From Margaritifera margaritifera (Eukaryota; Mollusca; Bivalvia; Unionida; Margaritiferidae), in assembly GCA_029931535.1 (NCBI GenBank), contig JAQPZY010001621.1, forward strand, positions 1,116,001 through 1,180,000: DNA of 64,000 bases. Reading direction: 5' to 3'. Under the pieces are notes generated by a model that saw only the letters and a list, made by a program, of their open reading frames with translations, searched no databases and was not told where the DNA came from. Of this stretch, positions 1 to 12,335 are shown piece by piece; within the stretch, counting starts at the first letter, position 1; each line of letters opens with the position of its first letter. The position numbers and the translations under genes are program-made.

Positions 1-2
1 TC

Positions 3-126
3 CCATGAAATACTGTTCATCCCAGTTACACTTACACTGTTCATCCCATATTTACACTTACACTGTTCATCCCACAGTTACACTTACACTGTTCATCCCA
101 CAGTTACACTTACACTGTTCATCCAA
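3..126. repeat. 26-bp minisatellite
   Basis: About five head-to-tail copies of a 26-bp unit containing TTACACTTACACTGTTCATC open the window. The array may continue upstream of base 1. The frame stays open across it, but only because the unit lacks stops. Confidence 0.9.
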
Positions 127-423
127 CACTTATGAACTTATTAAGCATACGCCAAGGAAGTATCAAGACTTAATGTTAAGCCATTTCCTTGTCCAGGATA
201 ATGGTATAGCGATGATGTAATTAAAGTTGTGTTCTATTATTGCATAGGTAAAAACATAGTTTACTGTCTAGTATGGTTCCTTTATTAGTAGATGATACAA
301 AATGTTTTAGTTTCATTGCTTTTTACAGCTGAAACTGCTTTCTTAAGCATTTTTTAAATGTGTGACCATAACAAATACCATATTTACAAGGTTTACCCCT
401 CAAAATACCAACATTGTTTTGAG

Positions 424-450
424 CCCCCCCCCCCCCACACACACACACCA
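424..450. repeat. poly-C / CA simple repeat
   Basis: A run of C followed by a short CA tract. Confidence 0.9.
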
Positions 451-3224
451 GGTAAAATTCATCACCGTAAGAATGATCTTCATTGAAACTTTTGACCACC
501 AAAAATAAATAATACTAGCCTAAGTAATGTTGCACCTACTAAAACAGGACTTGCCAATGTGCCTGTACTAATTGCAACAATTTTAAAAACAGCATAAAAA
601 TCCAAACAAACCACCTACATGCACACATAAATTAGCATATGAAATTTAATCTGTGCATGTCCGGCCATTTTGGTGGAATCCTACTAATGAGTATAAAAAT
701 ACGCCTTTCCTGGTCCACATTGAAGAAATTTCACGATAATTACTTACAATTGCTCTTCATGGCCTTAATGTGTCACCAGCTTTTATCAGTATTACTTAGA
801 AAATTGCTTTATTAAAACCAAAATAACGACGCAAAGAACATTGTATACTCTGTGTTGACTGTTGTGTTCATCACAGAGGGATGGAAGGATAGGAAAGCTG
901 GCAAACTTTTACGATGACAGCAACCAATATTTTTTTCAGTTTTAAACTAATCTGTGAACATAGTCAAGGATAAAGCTTCAAAAAGTCAGTTTGAATGCAG
1001 GTAGAGACAGTGATTTCATTAAAGCTAATTAAATAGTAGTTGTAGTGGTAGGATTTAACGGCACTGCATAAACTGGGTATATGGTGCCGATTAAAACAAA
1101 GCTCTAAAAATGTAAATATAAAGTATTGCAAGAAGAAAAAAAAATATATAGAAAGATAAAGCCTTCCAAACGAAACGTAACATTAAGTTCTGAACGACGA
1201 AAGTTAAAGGTAAAGAAGTTAAGATTCTTCACAAAGGTATATAAAATAAAAGATTATGGTAAAACACGTAAAATCCTTAAAATAAAATGGCCAAACTTTG
1301 TTATATAAACCGCATTTCCTCAAAAAGTCGAACATTTTCTCTGATGGTACATCATCATAAATTTTCTTTGTTGAGTAATTGTTTCTGAGTTAAGTACTCT
1401 TCAGACATATACAAAAAATATGCAGGCTACGATCCTAGACTGAGTTGTATCTATCTTGAAATTCACTTTTCTATTATTTGTTGTTTTTGTTTTGAGGGTT
1501 TTTTTGTGTGCGAAATTAAAGACAGAGAGACGTACATGTAGGCTTTGAGTATAAGCGGTTTTTCTCTGGGCACTGTCAGCATTTTATACATGTAGGCTTT
1601 GAGTATCGACGGTTTTCTCTGGGCAAGGCATGTATGCCCGGAGTTTTCTAAGGCTGACCGCTATTTAAGAAGCAAGCACTATATCTCTTGTGAGGCTGAG
1701 TATTCATTTTCACTCCAAGACAGTTATCCTTATAATCCAGCAGGAATTTGTGTTATCCATATCGCCCTTTTCTAAGCTGTCATTGGGACTAGAAATACAC
1801 ATTCTAGCCCAGGACGGGACGAACCGTCTTTAGAGATGATGCCGGTATTTTTATCACAAACCCAATACACCGGGTCAAGCGTTCGTAGGGTCATTTCATT
1901 CCACATTAGAGATTGATTACTACGTGACTATAGTTACCAGTTCCTAATATGGCATGTAATGAACTCAGTGACAGAAATTAGAATGAATGGCGAATGTACT
2001 TGTTCTGATAAAGATAAAATGGTGGAGTTAATTGTCGAGGGAGAAATGATAATCCAATGTGTGTCTGTCGAGGCAATATTTCCAAAACAAACTCGAAACA
2101 GGCACGAGAAATGTGTTTAAAGTAAATATCTTAAGTGGAAGCCCTCAGTTTTCTCACTGACCTTATGTACTTCTTCGATAAAAAGATTCTTAAGACAGAG
2201 TTAATTTTTTTTTCTTTTCTTTTTCTTTCCGTTTTTTAGTCGCCTCATCAATCCCGAATCATGTTGATATCAACAGAATCCTTCATATCCATCGGTTTAG
2301 GATAGGAAAATTCCACCGAAGGGTCAGAACTTTGCCTCAGACACGAGGCTTTGCCAACGTTTGACGCAAAATTTTGATCGCTCGGGTGGAATTTTCCCAT
2401 CTTACACTGAAACATAATGAAGGATTCTTTTTCTCGCATTTCTGAACGAAAAATGAGGGTCGAAGTCAAAATGGCGTATTGTGAATACTGATGTAACTTT
2501 CAAACAGCAGAACATTCATTGAACATTTCTTTACCTTAAGATAGAGCGTACAAAGTTAGGTTTACACTGAAAAATTCAGTATAAACTTTAAAATGATGTT
2601 TATACACATTTGAGTTTTCAAAGAACAGTGGTTGAAACGGCTATGGTAATGGCAATACACAGAGTCTGAATTGTATACTGCAGATAGCTTGCGCAAGGAT
2701 ACAAATGTGAACAGGTCAAATAATAAAGTTCCCTCTTATCCATAAAATTAATCAAGACAGACAACAACAAAAAAAAAGAAATAAAGAAAGTTCTTGATTC
2801 AACTTTGATATGGAATTGACTTACCCGTCAGAAATAATAATGAGAAATAAATAAAAAAAATATAAGGAAACAAACAGCAATTACAACAACAGCTTTTTCG
2901 ACTGACTCGAAATTGGACTAAAGAAGCCGTGCATGTAGCTAGGTTGATCAGTGCGAAACGGCCTGTTTGCGGGCCACTTAACTTCAACCACTGCTCGTTT
3001 TACTACGTAAATCTGTTGCAATTAATGTTTATCTTGATTATTGTGACAAAAATGTTCAAATGATGATGGAAGTCGGGAAGGTTTTACTACTTTGTGTACA
3101 CTATGCTCGTAGTAGAAAAGTCAAAATTGTCCACGTTTGACGTAGGATAGAGCTATCCTGCACCGGTGTTCTACACTGGAAAATACGACCATACACATAT
3201 AGGAATGTGAGAAAAAGCTTTTCT
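451..3224. other. no gene recognised upstream of the lectin exons
   Basis: AT-rich sequence without a convincing coding exon. The stretch around 1045-1095 resembles the 3' tail of the SINE family seen near 58.6 kb (it shares TTTAACGGCAC) and may be a truncated copy. The missing first exon of the lectin gene, which must carry the start codon and signal peptide and end in phase 1, should lie here or further upstream. I could not pick it out. Confidence 0.5.
1531..1630. repeat. imperfect tandem duplication of about 50 bp
   Basis: Two adjacent copies share ACATGTAGGCTTTGAGTAT and the tail TTTTCTCTGGGCA, with small differences. Confidence 0.8.
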
Positions 3225-3353
3225 GTCTATTCTGTTCCATTCTGTTTTATCCTATTCTTCTTTATCCTATACCGTATCGTTGTGTTCCTTTCCGTTGTAC
3301 TCCGTCTCGATCTGTCCGTTCCGTTCTATTCTATTCTATTCTATTCTATTCAG
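3225..3353 (+). promoter_or_regulatory. acceptor tract of lectin exon A, built from a TTCTA repeat
   Basis: Diverged pentanucleotide repeats resolve into five TTCTA units directly before CAGTAG. This is a pyrimidine-rich tract followed by two overlapping acceptors (CAG at 3351-3353, TAG at 3354-3356). Both acceptors leave the same downstream frame, so use of one or the other changes the protein by a single residue. Confidence 0.6.
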
Positions 3354-3544
3354 TAGGACTGACTCCAGACGGCTGTCTGGATGGCTGGACTCATTTTAAC
3401 AACTACTGCTACCAGTTCCATACCACTGGACATAATGAGGTTCACTTTGACACGGCAAAAGGAATCTGCATGACGAAGAGTGCGACACTTGTCACGCTGT
3501 GGAAAAAACCAGAGTTTGATTTCGTCACAGAGAACCTAAAGAAG
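3354..3544 (+). CDS. C-type lectin-like domain, exon A (N-terminal half)
   Basis: This is the first of four exons of the only host gene I can support. The reading begins at GLTPDGCLDGW with one base owed by an upstream exon (phase 1) and ends LKK before a GTAGAA donor in phase 0. It carries the N-terminal cysteine pair of long-form CTLDs (GCLDGW, then NYCYQF), the helix-1 segment with its cysteine (TAKGICMTKSATLV), and a helix-2-like FDFVTENLKK. CTLDs are extracellular carbohydrate- or ligand-binding folds, often expanded in invertebrate immunity. The next exon begins in phase 0 with the canonical continuation. The start codon and signal peptide lie upstream and were not found. Confidence 0.87.
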
Positions 3545-4465
3545 GTAGAAAATTGGTGAATGACAGCAGTCACAAAACTTATTTGCATTATAGAAATAAA
3601 ATAAAATAAATAAAAAGGAATAAAAGAATGAGCTGTTATAAACATTTAAAACACGTTAAATATTTAAATTCATCCAATATTATCTTTGCATAATCTATAT
3701 GATAGGGGACAAAATCACAGAAGGGCAGTCATCTGTTACATTGAGGCTTCCACGATTTCCCTCGTGCAATATCATATAAAGTTTCTGTCCATATAATTGT
3801 GCAGCATATTTATGGAATTTAACCAATACAGGACAAGATAATACGAAATAAGTATGACCAACCTTTGAGGAATAATTAGCCCTTTAATGCCGCTAAGTAT
3901 TTAATCAAACGTCTTCAAAGTGTCCCTTCTAGACGGACTTAGACTAGAAGTTGTAGTTTTTAGTTGGCACTGAAATGGCGGAAACATAAATTTGTTTACA
4001 GATATTTCAGAGTTTAAACCATATTTAAAACAATGTTTTGAAAACACTCGTTACTTTCATGTCGCTTCAACACTAACATTTCTGTACAATACATCGAAGT
4101 CCGTGTGCTTTAAAAAAATGAATAACTTAATCCTAAATACCAAGTGATTTTATAGAGGGCAAAATAGACCATTAAGGTTAGTCATATTTCTTCTCGATAT
4201 CTAGTTATATATTTGGTACCCTGCGAACACACGAGTGGTATGTATTTTGGGTACTGCAAACCACTTAGTAGTTATTAAATTCACACTATAAATAACACTC
4301 ATAATAGAAGCTAGGCCCCATATTAACTTCAATAAATGTAAATTTCATGACTCGCACTAACACCAACAAACAAAGCTCAAAATATATACTGCTTTAAAAA
4401 TTACTAGACCATACAGACTATAAAGATAATTATCTAAGCTGCCACTGAGCAGAGTGAACACCATA
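3545..4465. other. intron, nothing recognised
   Basis: AT-rich intronic sequence between exon A and the PolB element. I see no coding or repeat structure. Confidence 0.6.
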
Positions 4466-4509
4466 TATCGTCTGCTAGTAAACGGGTATTTTAACAGTGT
4501 TAGCAACTG
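4466..4509. repeat. left inverted repeat of the PolB element
   Basis: The 44-bp arm beginning TATCGTCTGC is the inverse of the right arm, apart from a duplication in that arm and a few mismatches. Confidence 0.7.
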
Positions 4510-5439
4510 CTAGGGGAAAAGCAAAGGATTACAGCTATTTATAGCATCAGTGCATTATACATAAAAATACAGACACAATTTCTTCAAAACAAAGTTTAAA
4601 AACATAATGAAATAGTAACATCTGTCAATTTTTAAGTTAAAGAGTATCGACGACATGATAAGCAGAATAATCAGTGATAATGAAATAAACCATGGGGAGT
4701 TTATTTTTATTATCAACATGTACAACATATACAAATGAAAAAATGCAATAAAAAACAACACAGAAATCCAAAAGATTGAACAATTCAAGTTTTTGGAAGA
4801 AGGAATAATTGAAAGAGTTTTGCAAAGCTTTGTAACGAAGTTGTGCTAAGCACGGTGTCAGACATTTTGCTTAGTGAGGCTTTCCCATTCCGTTTTGGAA
4901 AAGCTTACAACAAAGGCTGCACCTCCAGTGTACTTTGCCTACCAGGGTTACAAACTGAAAATAAAGACTTCAACATTTTGCTGTCTGAATTGCTACTCCG
5001 GCCCGATTTCTCCTATAAATGGAAAGTTATATTATAATCGACGTACTTCCTAAGAAAAAAGTTTATTTCAACCAGGAAGTTGACGTTCGAAATGACAATC
5101 TATCCATAACGTTGCAAAAAATAATTTTTTTGGTCAGGTATTACAAAGTTTGCGATGAACTCAAAAACAATATATTTTCATATGTCAGTGACGAGAATGA
5201 AACAAAGACTTTATATATATTTGATGATTTTGACAACCTTGAGATGTACATAAAAAGTCAAAGAGGGAATGGAAGCCAATTATGACAACAAAAAGTACAT
5301 ATGTCGAATATTTGAAACACAAATTTAAAATTCAAAATCACTCTGGGTGACATTCACGGAGTGTATATCACAGTCTGCAACGGTACATTTTAGTTATTGC
5401 AAAGACTGCGTCGACGAATTAGTGGTGTTCTGAAGGAAC
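4510..5439. other. left interior of the PolB element, no function recognised
   Basis: Short plus-strand frames at 4843-5037 and 5019-5285 overlap but match nothing I know. They may be remnants of another element gene or chance. Confidence 0.3.
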
Positions 5440-7960
5440 AACACATAAAGTGCATGACTAGAGAATACTTAGGTGTCCGTAAAGTACTATATTTATGTTG
5501 TCAGCAAAACACTCTTGTCGTCACACAGAGATAATGCTACATTTCTTATTTTGATCTTATATATCTCATAGCTGAATAATCTGAGTTCACGTCTTGGTAA
5601 TTTTGCTTATGATCAAATAAATACTTTTTGTACATTCGGAATTTTAAATTCTGTTTGATAAAAAGAAAATTGATACCTTATATACGTTTTATCATCTTTG
5701 TCCATTTTTGAATGAATCCAGTTTTGATCTTAATACATGTAATTCTTGAATAGGTACACCGATTAACTCGTCTTTGAAATGTCCAGAAACTTTCTTATTA
5801 ATCTGTGGTAAACCAGATATGTTGCTCTTTGCATAGTCACTAGTATCATAAAGTTTGAAATTATCATTCATGTCATTGTAGAAATTTTCTGTCTCAACAG
5901 AGATACACAGTATTTAGGTGACATATTTGTAAGCTGTTTCAGCGTTCCTGTATATTTGTCATTAATTAAATTTTTAGCCTGCTGTTCTGTTGTCTGTCCC
6001 ATGAATCTAAGCTGTCTACACACCTAGTTGTCTTTTTTATTGTTATTTCTTTTTCTTTCTCCGTGAACCTAAGACTATATATCTTTACTGAATGAAATGT
6101 ATTTTTAGTCTTTGTTCTGAATTGTATTTACTTCTTCATCTGAATTATTTTTAATCAATTTCTTGATGAACAGATGACTAGTATATTCAGACAAGTTATG
6201 AATAAACAATGGTTTATATTCTATATATTTGCGAATCAGATTGCACTGGATCTCTATACTTGCCTGCTGGATCTCTATACTTGCCTGCTGGATCTCTATA
6301 CTTGCCTGTTAAATGATCGTGGTCACTCACCTTTTGTGCGCGCACTTCGACGTCTCGAACTTTGTTTTCAGTTATGTCTCTCGCACAGATTTAACATATA
6401 TTAGTAGAGTTGAAATTCTTTTCATCTTTACTTGTGAACACGAAAGGTTCCGCATTTTTCGGTCTTATATCTTGACACACTAGCTAGCAGTCTTACGTAA
6501 CGCGTAGTAAAATGCTATAATACAATCTATTCCCCTGAAAACTATTAATTTGTATCTCTTGTGGATTGATTTGAGGAACAAACAAAACTCTGATAGAATG
6601 TGTGAGCTATTTTGATTATACACGATATGACAGATTGTACGAGAAAAAATAACTGTGTGCTGAAGGCACATATATGGTACAGATTGGTTCTGGCATAATT
6701 GTCGATTGTACACATCGATACACGTTGCATTTGGCATGATTAAACATCTGGTACAGGTTTTCTCTGACACGATTACAAGTTTGTGTCTGTGGTACTATGA
6801 TACTGTCAAAATCACGATAAATGACATACGGAACTTTTTAATAGATGTTGATGTTTTTTTAATTTTACAACTGAGCCTTTTTCAGCCATTATCTTTATCA
6901 AGTTATGTACATTGCAACACCGTCGTTTTTGTCCTGTTACTTTTTAAGGTACATAGGAAAAAATTCTAAAATTTTTTCAGATATGTTTCTGCCCATGATG
7001 TATGTTTGTACGTGATGACACCAATCTTGAAAAATGTTTAATTCTAATGTGATACCTCCCATCCTTGTGGGTTTTAATACCACAACATTGAAAAATCATC
7101 AACATGTCAGCGTGTCTTTCTCCGTGTATTTAAGATATTCTAACCGGCTTGATGTATTTTCTATCGACTACCCGGTACTCTGTGTCCGTGCTTGGGTGCC
7201 TCCTCTGCAGGCGAGGTTTATTTCCATTGCAACGCACCCAAGGATCAGCTCTACTGTCTCTCCCTTCTATTATTTTATACACATTTACAGGACATAAATC
7301 AAACCAATTTTACCGGACATAAATCAAACCAGTGACTGCATATAACTGTTTAACACAGAGTCAGCAGCATAAAATAAACATTTCTTAGCGTTAGTTTTTA
7401 ACATTAATAGAAACTTTTTTGTTCTTAACCCCTTGAGATAGTGCTATGTATGATATTTTTCTCTAAGTAGTTGATACCTTTCTATGTGAAATGTTAAATA
7501 TTATATCCTGTCAAACATCCATTTTGTACTTTTGCTTATTTCCTGTCCAAATTTAAAATGCAAAATGTAATATAAACGTTCAGTGGCATTATCCATGTCG
7601 ATTTTGTTCATTATGTTAATAGGTTTGGTTCTATGATAAGAAAATTTTGCACTAAACTTGTTATCCTTCTTAAGTGGTTCGCTTCATATATCTAATTGAA
7701 CCTTCACAGAAATAATTATCGAATTTACTAGTGATTATTTTCTTCACAAATGGTTCAATATCATTGAAAAATTCAGGCAAATCTTAGTTCGTGCCGTAGA
7801 ATCTGTACTCATTTAAATTTCTTTTAGATGAATATCTCAGTCCTTTCCTTATTTTTCTATTCTATGTATTAAGTCTCCTTAATTGTTTTCTAGTTCTACA
7901 CGTATTAAAGGCGGTTGTCGTTCTTCTCTCACTTGTTTTGTTGTTGGCGCATCTAGTACA
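5440..7960 (-). pseudogene. DNA polymerase B relic (protein-primed type)
   Basis: Read on the minus strand from about 7960 down to 5440 in shifting frames with many stops. In order I see: an N-terminal region (PEFFNDIEPF near 7.75 kb); the zinc-finger lead-in (KHFSRLVSS, about 7.0 kb); the segment before the exonuclease (CCNVHNLIKIM, VVKLKK); the Exo I region (VYCDFDSIIVP, about 6.8 kb, where family members have YADFE); the KVSDHDHLTGKYRDP block (about 6.3 kb); FIHNLSEYTSHLFIKKL and KYISFSK (6.1-6.2 kb); LRFM near 6.0 kb; then YDTSDY and NKKVSGHFKDE (5.7-5.8 kb), which belong near the C-terminus. The palm domain expected between the last two blocks is absent, so the copy has lost its catalytic core through a large internal deletion. 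The family replicates linear element or virus genomes; this copy cannot. Confidence 0.75.
6246..6308. repeat. 21-bp triplication inside the polymerase relic
   Basis: Three consecutive copies of a 21-bp unit. On the minus strand each encodes GKYRDPA in frame, so the conserved HLTGKYR motif of the polymerase is triplicated. Confidence 0.9.
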
Positions 7961-8331
7961 GAAGTCTTTATTTTTATTTATTTCAAGATACATCTCACCA
8001 CTAATTAGTTTTTGAGGTGTAACAAAAAAACAACAAAAAAAAAGAAGATAATATTAACTTTTAGTATACATTTTAGCAAAGGTCCAGCCTGGCAAGCAGG
8101 TGCTAGCCGTGCTGAATAATTTAGTTTCTCAGCAATCAATAAATATGAACAGAAATCGCTAACACCAGTTTCGCACCCATTCATCAAATTGAACAATCTC
8201 AGAGGCGGACTCATCAAAGAAATGTCAACTGCTTGCGGATTATAGCAAATCCGAACCCGGCAATCCGTCAGGTGGCCAACCCACCGATCACTAGGCATTT
8301 CCACAGCTATGTATACATGCATCAAGACTAA
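7961..8331 (-). other. right interior of the PolB element with an unrecognised frame
   Basis: An open minus-strand frame of 106 codons (8005-8325) lies beside the right inverted repeat. It has five cysteines and no motif I know, and its C-terminal end is low-complexity. It could be a small element gene or chance. Confidence 0.25.
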
Positions 8332-8399
8332 CAGTTGCTAACACTGTAAACCTTCCTGTTGCTAACATTGTAAACCTTCCTGTTTACTAGCAGACGATA
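8332..8399. repeat. right inverted repeat of the PolB element
   Basis: Inverse of 4466-4509. It is lengthened by an internal tandem duplication of about 24 bp (GTTGCTAACA..TGTAAACCTTCCT twice). Confidence 0.7.
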
Positions 8400-9082
8400 C
8401 TTAGTGTCCGCTCCGTTCCGCTCAAGGCCAGCTGAGATAATTTTCTTCATAGTCTGTCTGGTCTTGTATTTTTAGGGTAATATGAATTTTTGACATTGTT
8501 TTGTTTGTGTTGTAGTGAGTCCTTTATTTAATATTATTTGAAGACAAAATGTGGCGATGCCCCTAAGTTATGGTTGATTCTATGGTCAGAAGAGCGAGCG
8601 AGCGTATCGCAAATTTACAGTGTTAATCCAATAGTTTACTGAATAGTTTACATTGCGCAACATTAATACTACTAATACGCTCCACATCGTCTAAATCTTC
8701 GTGTCTCCTTTTGGTTGACTTCCACTATTTGTCCTTCTTTTATACTTTATAGCATTGAAAATTACCGTTGCTTTTGAATAAGCGATGGCACCCTCTTCAG
8801 AGTTACACATAAACCGTTGCAATGAGTTGGCTGGCCCACTGTCTCGAAAAACAATTATTTCTAAAGCTATAGCTGGGAAAGGGAACCAGTGCAATTACTA
8901 GCAGTTCGTCCTTAACAACCAAAGAACGAAGAAGGCGAAAACTGAGTAGCAACGAAACCAGTAATTCATATTTTATATTGCTAAAATAGTCAAGGAAATA
9001 TACATATTTAAGGACATTTAATGTCAATAATTTCTTTTAATCAGTCTGAAAATGCGCAACAAAATTACGAGTGATAAGTAAA

Positions 9083-9204
9083 GCCAGGCTTAAGAAAGTT
9101 TTTTTTTTCTTCATGCAATCTTTTCCACTTGGAAAGGTGGTATAGCCAGGCTTCAGAAAGTTTTTTTTTCTTCATGCAATCTTTTTCTACTTTGAAAGGT
9201 GGTA
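9083..9204. repeat. 64-bp direct duplication
   Basis: Two adjacent copies of AGCCAGGCTT(A/C)AGAAAG followed by a T run, CTTCATGCAATCTTTT and AAAGGTGGTAT. Confidence 0.85.
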
Positions 9205-9850
9205 TATACCGTATATACAAAGTCATCATCACAGTCAACATTGTATAAACAAACCACGGGGTTAATATCAACTGAACATAACGCATCCTTCCTGGAGTTC
9301 ACAGCGTTTTTTCTTTCTTTCCTTGAGTCAGAAAGTTCCAAGATGACATGCAGCCCTAGACAAGACAAAAGTCTCGCGTAGCATATGCTAATTTTCATGT
9401 ATCCTTTTCTCTCACCATATGCCATATACATGTAGATTATATCATGATTTTTAAAACTTTCTTTTATTTGTTATATGATCGAAGCTTGTTTGAAATGATT
9501 CATTTCATTTCTCAACCTGCACAAGACATGTTAAATAATTACAGAGCTGTAAATTCTCAAACCACCTTGAATGATTTCGAATAAGGACGATGCAAGGGCA
9601 GCAAAGATTTTAGACCTCAAACCTCAATATATTTACTCCAATGTGAAAGGAACCGTTAAAGATTTCGTGTAATATAATCTTAACTAATATGTATATGCCT
9701 ATTGTTTCATTGTCCTTGTGTAATATGCTAGTAACAACCACTCTATATATATGCGCAATGTTTCATAGTCTTCGTCTAATATGAAAGTAACCACTACTAC
9801 TAACGTTTCATAGTCTTTCATACTAGCATGCCATATGACGTGTAATTGGT

Positions 9851-10012
9851 AGATAGATAGATAGATAGAAAGATAGATAGATAGATTGATTGATCGATAG
9901 ATGGATAGATATATCGATAGATAGATAGATTGATTGATCGATCAATCGATCGATTGATTGATTGATTTATTGGTAGATTGATAGATGGATGGATCGATAG
10001 ATAGATAGACTT
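9851..10012. repeat. GATA/GATT tetranucleotide microsatellite
   Basis: Compound (GATA)n and (GATT)n tracts with interruptions. Antisense frames through it read as Ser-Ile-Asn-Leu repeats and are artefacts. Confidence 0.95.
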
Positions 10013-11233
10013 TATTTTTAAGCAATGCTTAGCATATCTATAACTATAAAAATCGATCAGTAAATTGGTTTCTCGGTTTGGGCAAAAGCTGTCTTTCATT
10101 AACATCGTACAAAAAGACATATCGCCTGACCGGTCCTACAAGGATACGATACTGGACACTCTAAATTACCCAGACTGCATTTCAATACAATATCCATCTA
10201 GCTCCTTTATTTTGTTGCCAATGGAAACCAAAGTCCAATCCTTGTCAGAGCAATGTATCAGTTGCAATATTTATGGAGCACCCAAAGCGCCTGCCATTTA
10301 ATTATACAGCTTTTATTAAAGCTAATATTTTTTCTCAAACGGATTTGGTTTCTGGGTGATGTTCCAAGTTTTTAAGTTTTAAACTCCTTGCGAGTTCGGG
10401 CATGTAGAATATGTCCTAAGGGCCATCCTGCATGTCATAAGAGGCTACAAATGAAGGTACTCACAATGGCGATTGCATACTTCACACCAAGAATAAAAGC
10501 TTTGGTAATGTGTTTAACTTTGCAATTTCTGCTGTGAAATGCATCCTGTGATGGTGTTTCAATTGACAAGATTTATGACTTTTTACAAGGTTGCGGCTAA
10601 TACACAACCATTTTGAACTTGTATTTACAAGATGTAACCCTTGTTTGACTTCATCTTTGTTTTGTATACGTTCTGGGAAGGTTTTGGTATAATATTTACT
10701 TTTTATCTTTTGTCTCATGGTGGACATTTAATTTTGGTTGGTGGAGTTGTCTTCCTTTGGACTTTGGCAAGGTGTTTGGGCTTACTAGCTTTTTTCTCGG
10801 CACTATATAGCCAGGATTGTGCTGATGTGCCGATACAATTTATTCGTACATACCCATAGATTTCCATTCCAATCGGAACTGAGCGCAGGCAGTTCACTGT
10901 CCATATCGTAGAATTTTTAGTTAAACCTGTAAGCAAATAATAACATAATGAAGCACTATCGACAGAGATAGAGAATAGAGAATATTAGGATAATGAAGAA
11001 AAACTTTTAAAAAAAGGCACCGACCCTCTCTAAACTTATCCCTTTCAGGACATCGAAAATGCAGCAATTTTTTTAAAGGGCTCTCGCAAAACGTATCCTT
11101 ATTTTCTTTTCTAGACAGACAGACAATCCCAAAATACATTTTCACGAATTTAAAAAAGAAACAAAAATCAGGCATTCCCAAATTCCAAAAGTCATTTAGA
11201 GAACAAAACATATTCAAGTTATTATATTTATAT

Positions 11234-11236
<3 letters not shown>

Positions 11237-11286
<50 letters not shown>
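11237..11286. repeat. (AAT)n microsatellite
   Basis: About sixteen uninterrupted AAT units. Confidence 0.97.
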
Positions 11287-11288
<2 letters not shown>

Positions 11289-12335
11289 ACTGATTTAAAC
11301 TTAATTATTTGTGAATCCAAAGTATAACTGCAGGTTTCAAAATCAGCTGTATGTGCGTCACTTACGACCAAGAATGTGTCTAGCATCATATTGATTTATT
11401 CTGTGAGGAATAACTTTGTTGGCTTCATCAATTTTAAATTAAATTTTCGATCTCCGTCTTGAGGCTTTGGTACATCATTTGGTTCTGAGTTTTCAAAGAG
11501 TGGGTAACCGTGTTAGTACAAATTGAGAAAGAGTTAGGTCTGGCAATCAATAAGACACAAATTAGCTGCTTGTACTACTTCCAACGTGACATTGATAAAC
11601 GGGACTTAGATCTCATCAACACTTAAGACTTTTAGACTGAAGCCAACAATACACATACATTCCATTTAAGTGCCTCTATTTGACGTACATTTTATTATCT
11701 GACAACAATAAGTTTGCAAATTTGATTCATATCGGTGTAGTCTAGTAGGAACGCTGTGTGATTTAATTGTTGTTTTATGCATGATTATTCGCAGACTTTT
11801 ATCAAATACATAATTTTTTCATTAAAGTCACATCCGGTATTAAGCAATCAGAAGTTGATATTTGTTTTTGTGTAGTGGTGATTTACTCACTTATTATCTC
11901 ATAACACCTTCAACTTGAGTGACAAATTAAATCCAGAAATAGCATCACTTTCTGTTTTGGAAATAATACATGTCACGAAATGCATTTAAACATTTATTTT
12001 ACCCGATTATCTGCACTTTCTTTCACTTAATTCGAAAACAACTGAGAGTACGTATTTCACACAGAAATGGGGATAAGGTCTGAATATGCCGAATGTTTTC
12101 ACCTGCTGAAAACGGGTAACAGAGCCGCACGTTAAAGTTATGGATGGTTATTCGCCACAAATTACATGAGGTTGCAATCCTAATTCCATCTCTGGCAAAA
12201 ATTATCTGTCTGAAAAGTCGTGACGACAAACCTCTACGATTCGTTTGAACTCCCTTCCCATACTAATGGTGGTTTAACTCTGTGACCCCTTTCCATTATA
12301 CTTAAGACGTAATACGCCCAAACATCGAAGGTAGA

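Larger units (their letters stand above)
4466..8399 (-). mobile_element. decayed PolB-encoding element with short inverted ends
   Basis: A segment starting TATCGTCTGCTAGTAAAC is matched in inverted orientation at 8332-8399, where GTTTACTAGCAGACGATA ends the element. The match runs on through the CAGTGTTAGCAACTG segment. Between the ends lies a minus-strand DNA polymerase B relic of the protein-primed type found in Polintons and related virus-like elements. No integrase, ATPase or capsid gene was recognised, so this is either a deleted Polinton-like copy or a different PolB element. No target-site duplication is clear. It sits in intron 1 of the lectin gene. Confidence 0.6.
8400..12335. other. 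intron, only simple repeats
   Basis: No gene seen. A 64-bp unit with a long T run is duplicated at about 9083-9204. GATA-type (9851-10012) and AAT-type (11237-11285) microsatellites are listed separately. Confidence 0.6.

Noticed and set aside
2248..2469. 73-codon minus-strand frame
   Set aside because: Composition is protein-like, but I found no family resemblance, splice context or neighbouring coding sequence.
4843..5285. Two overlapping plus-strand frames as a gene
   Set aside because: No recognisable domain and no frame continuity; they lie inside the decayed PolB element on the opposite strand.
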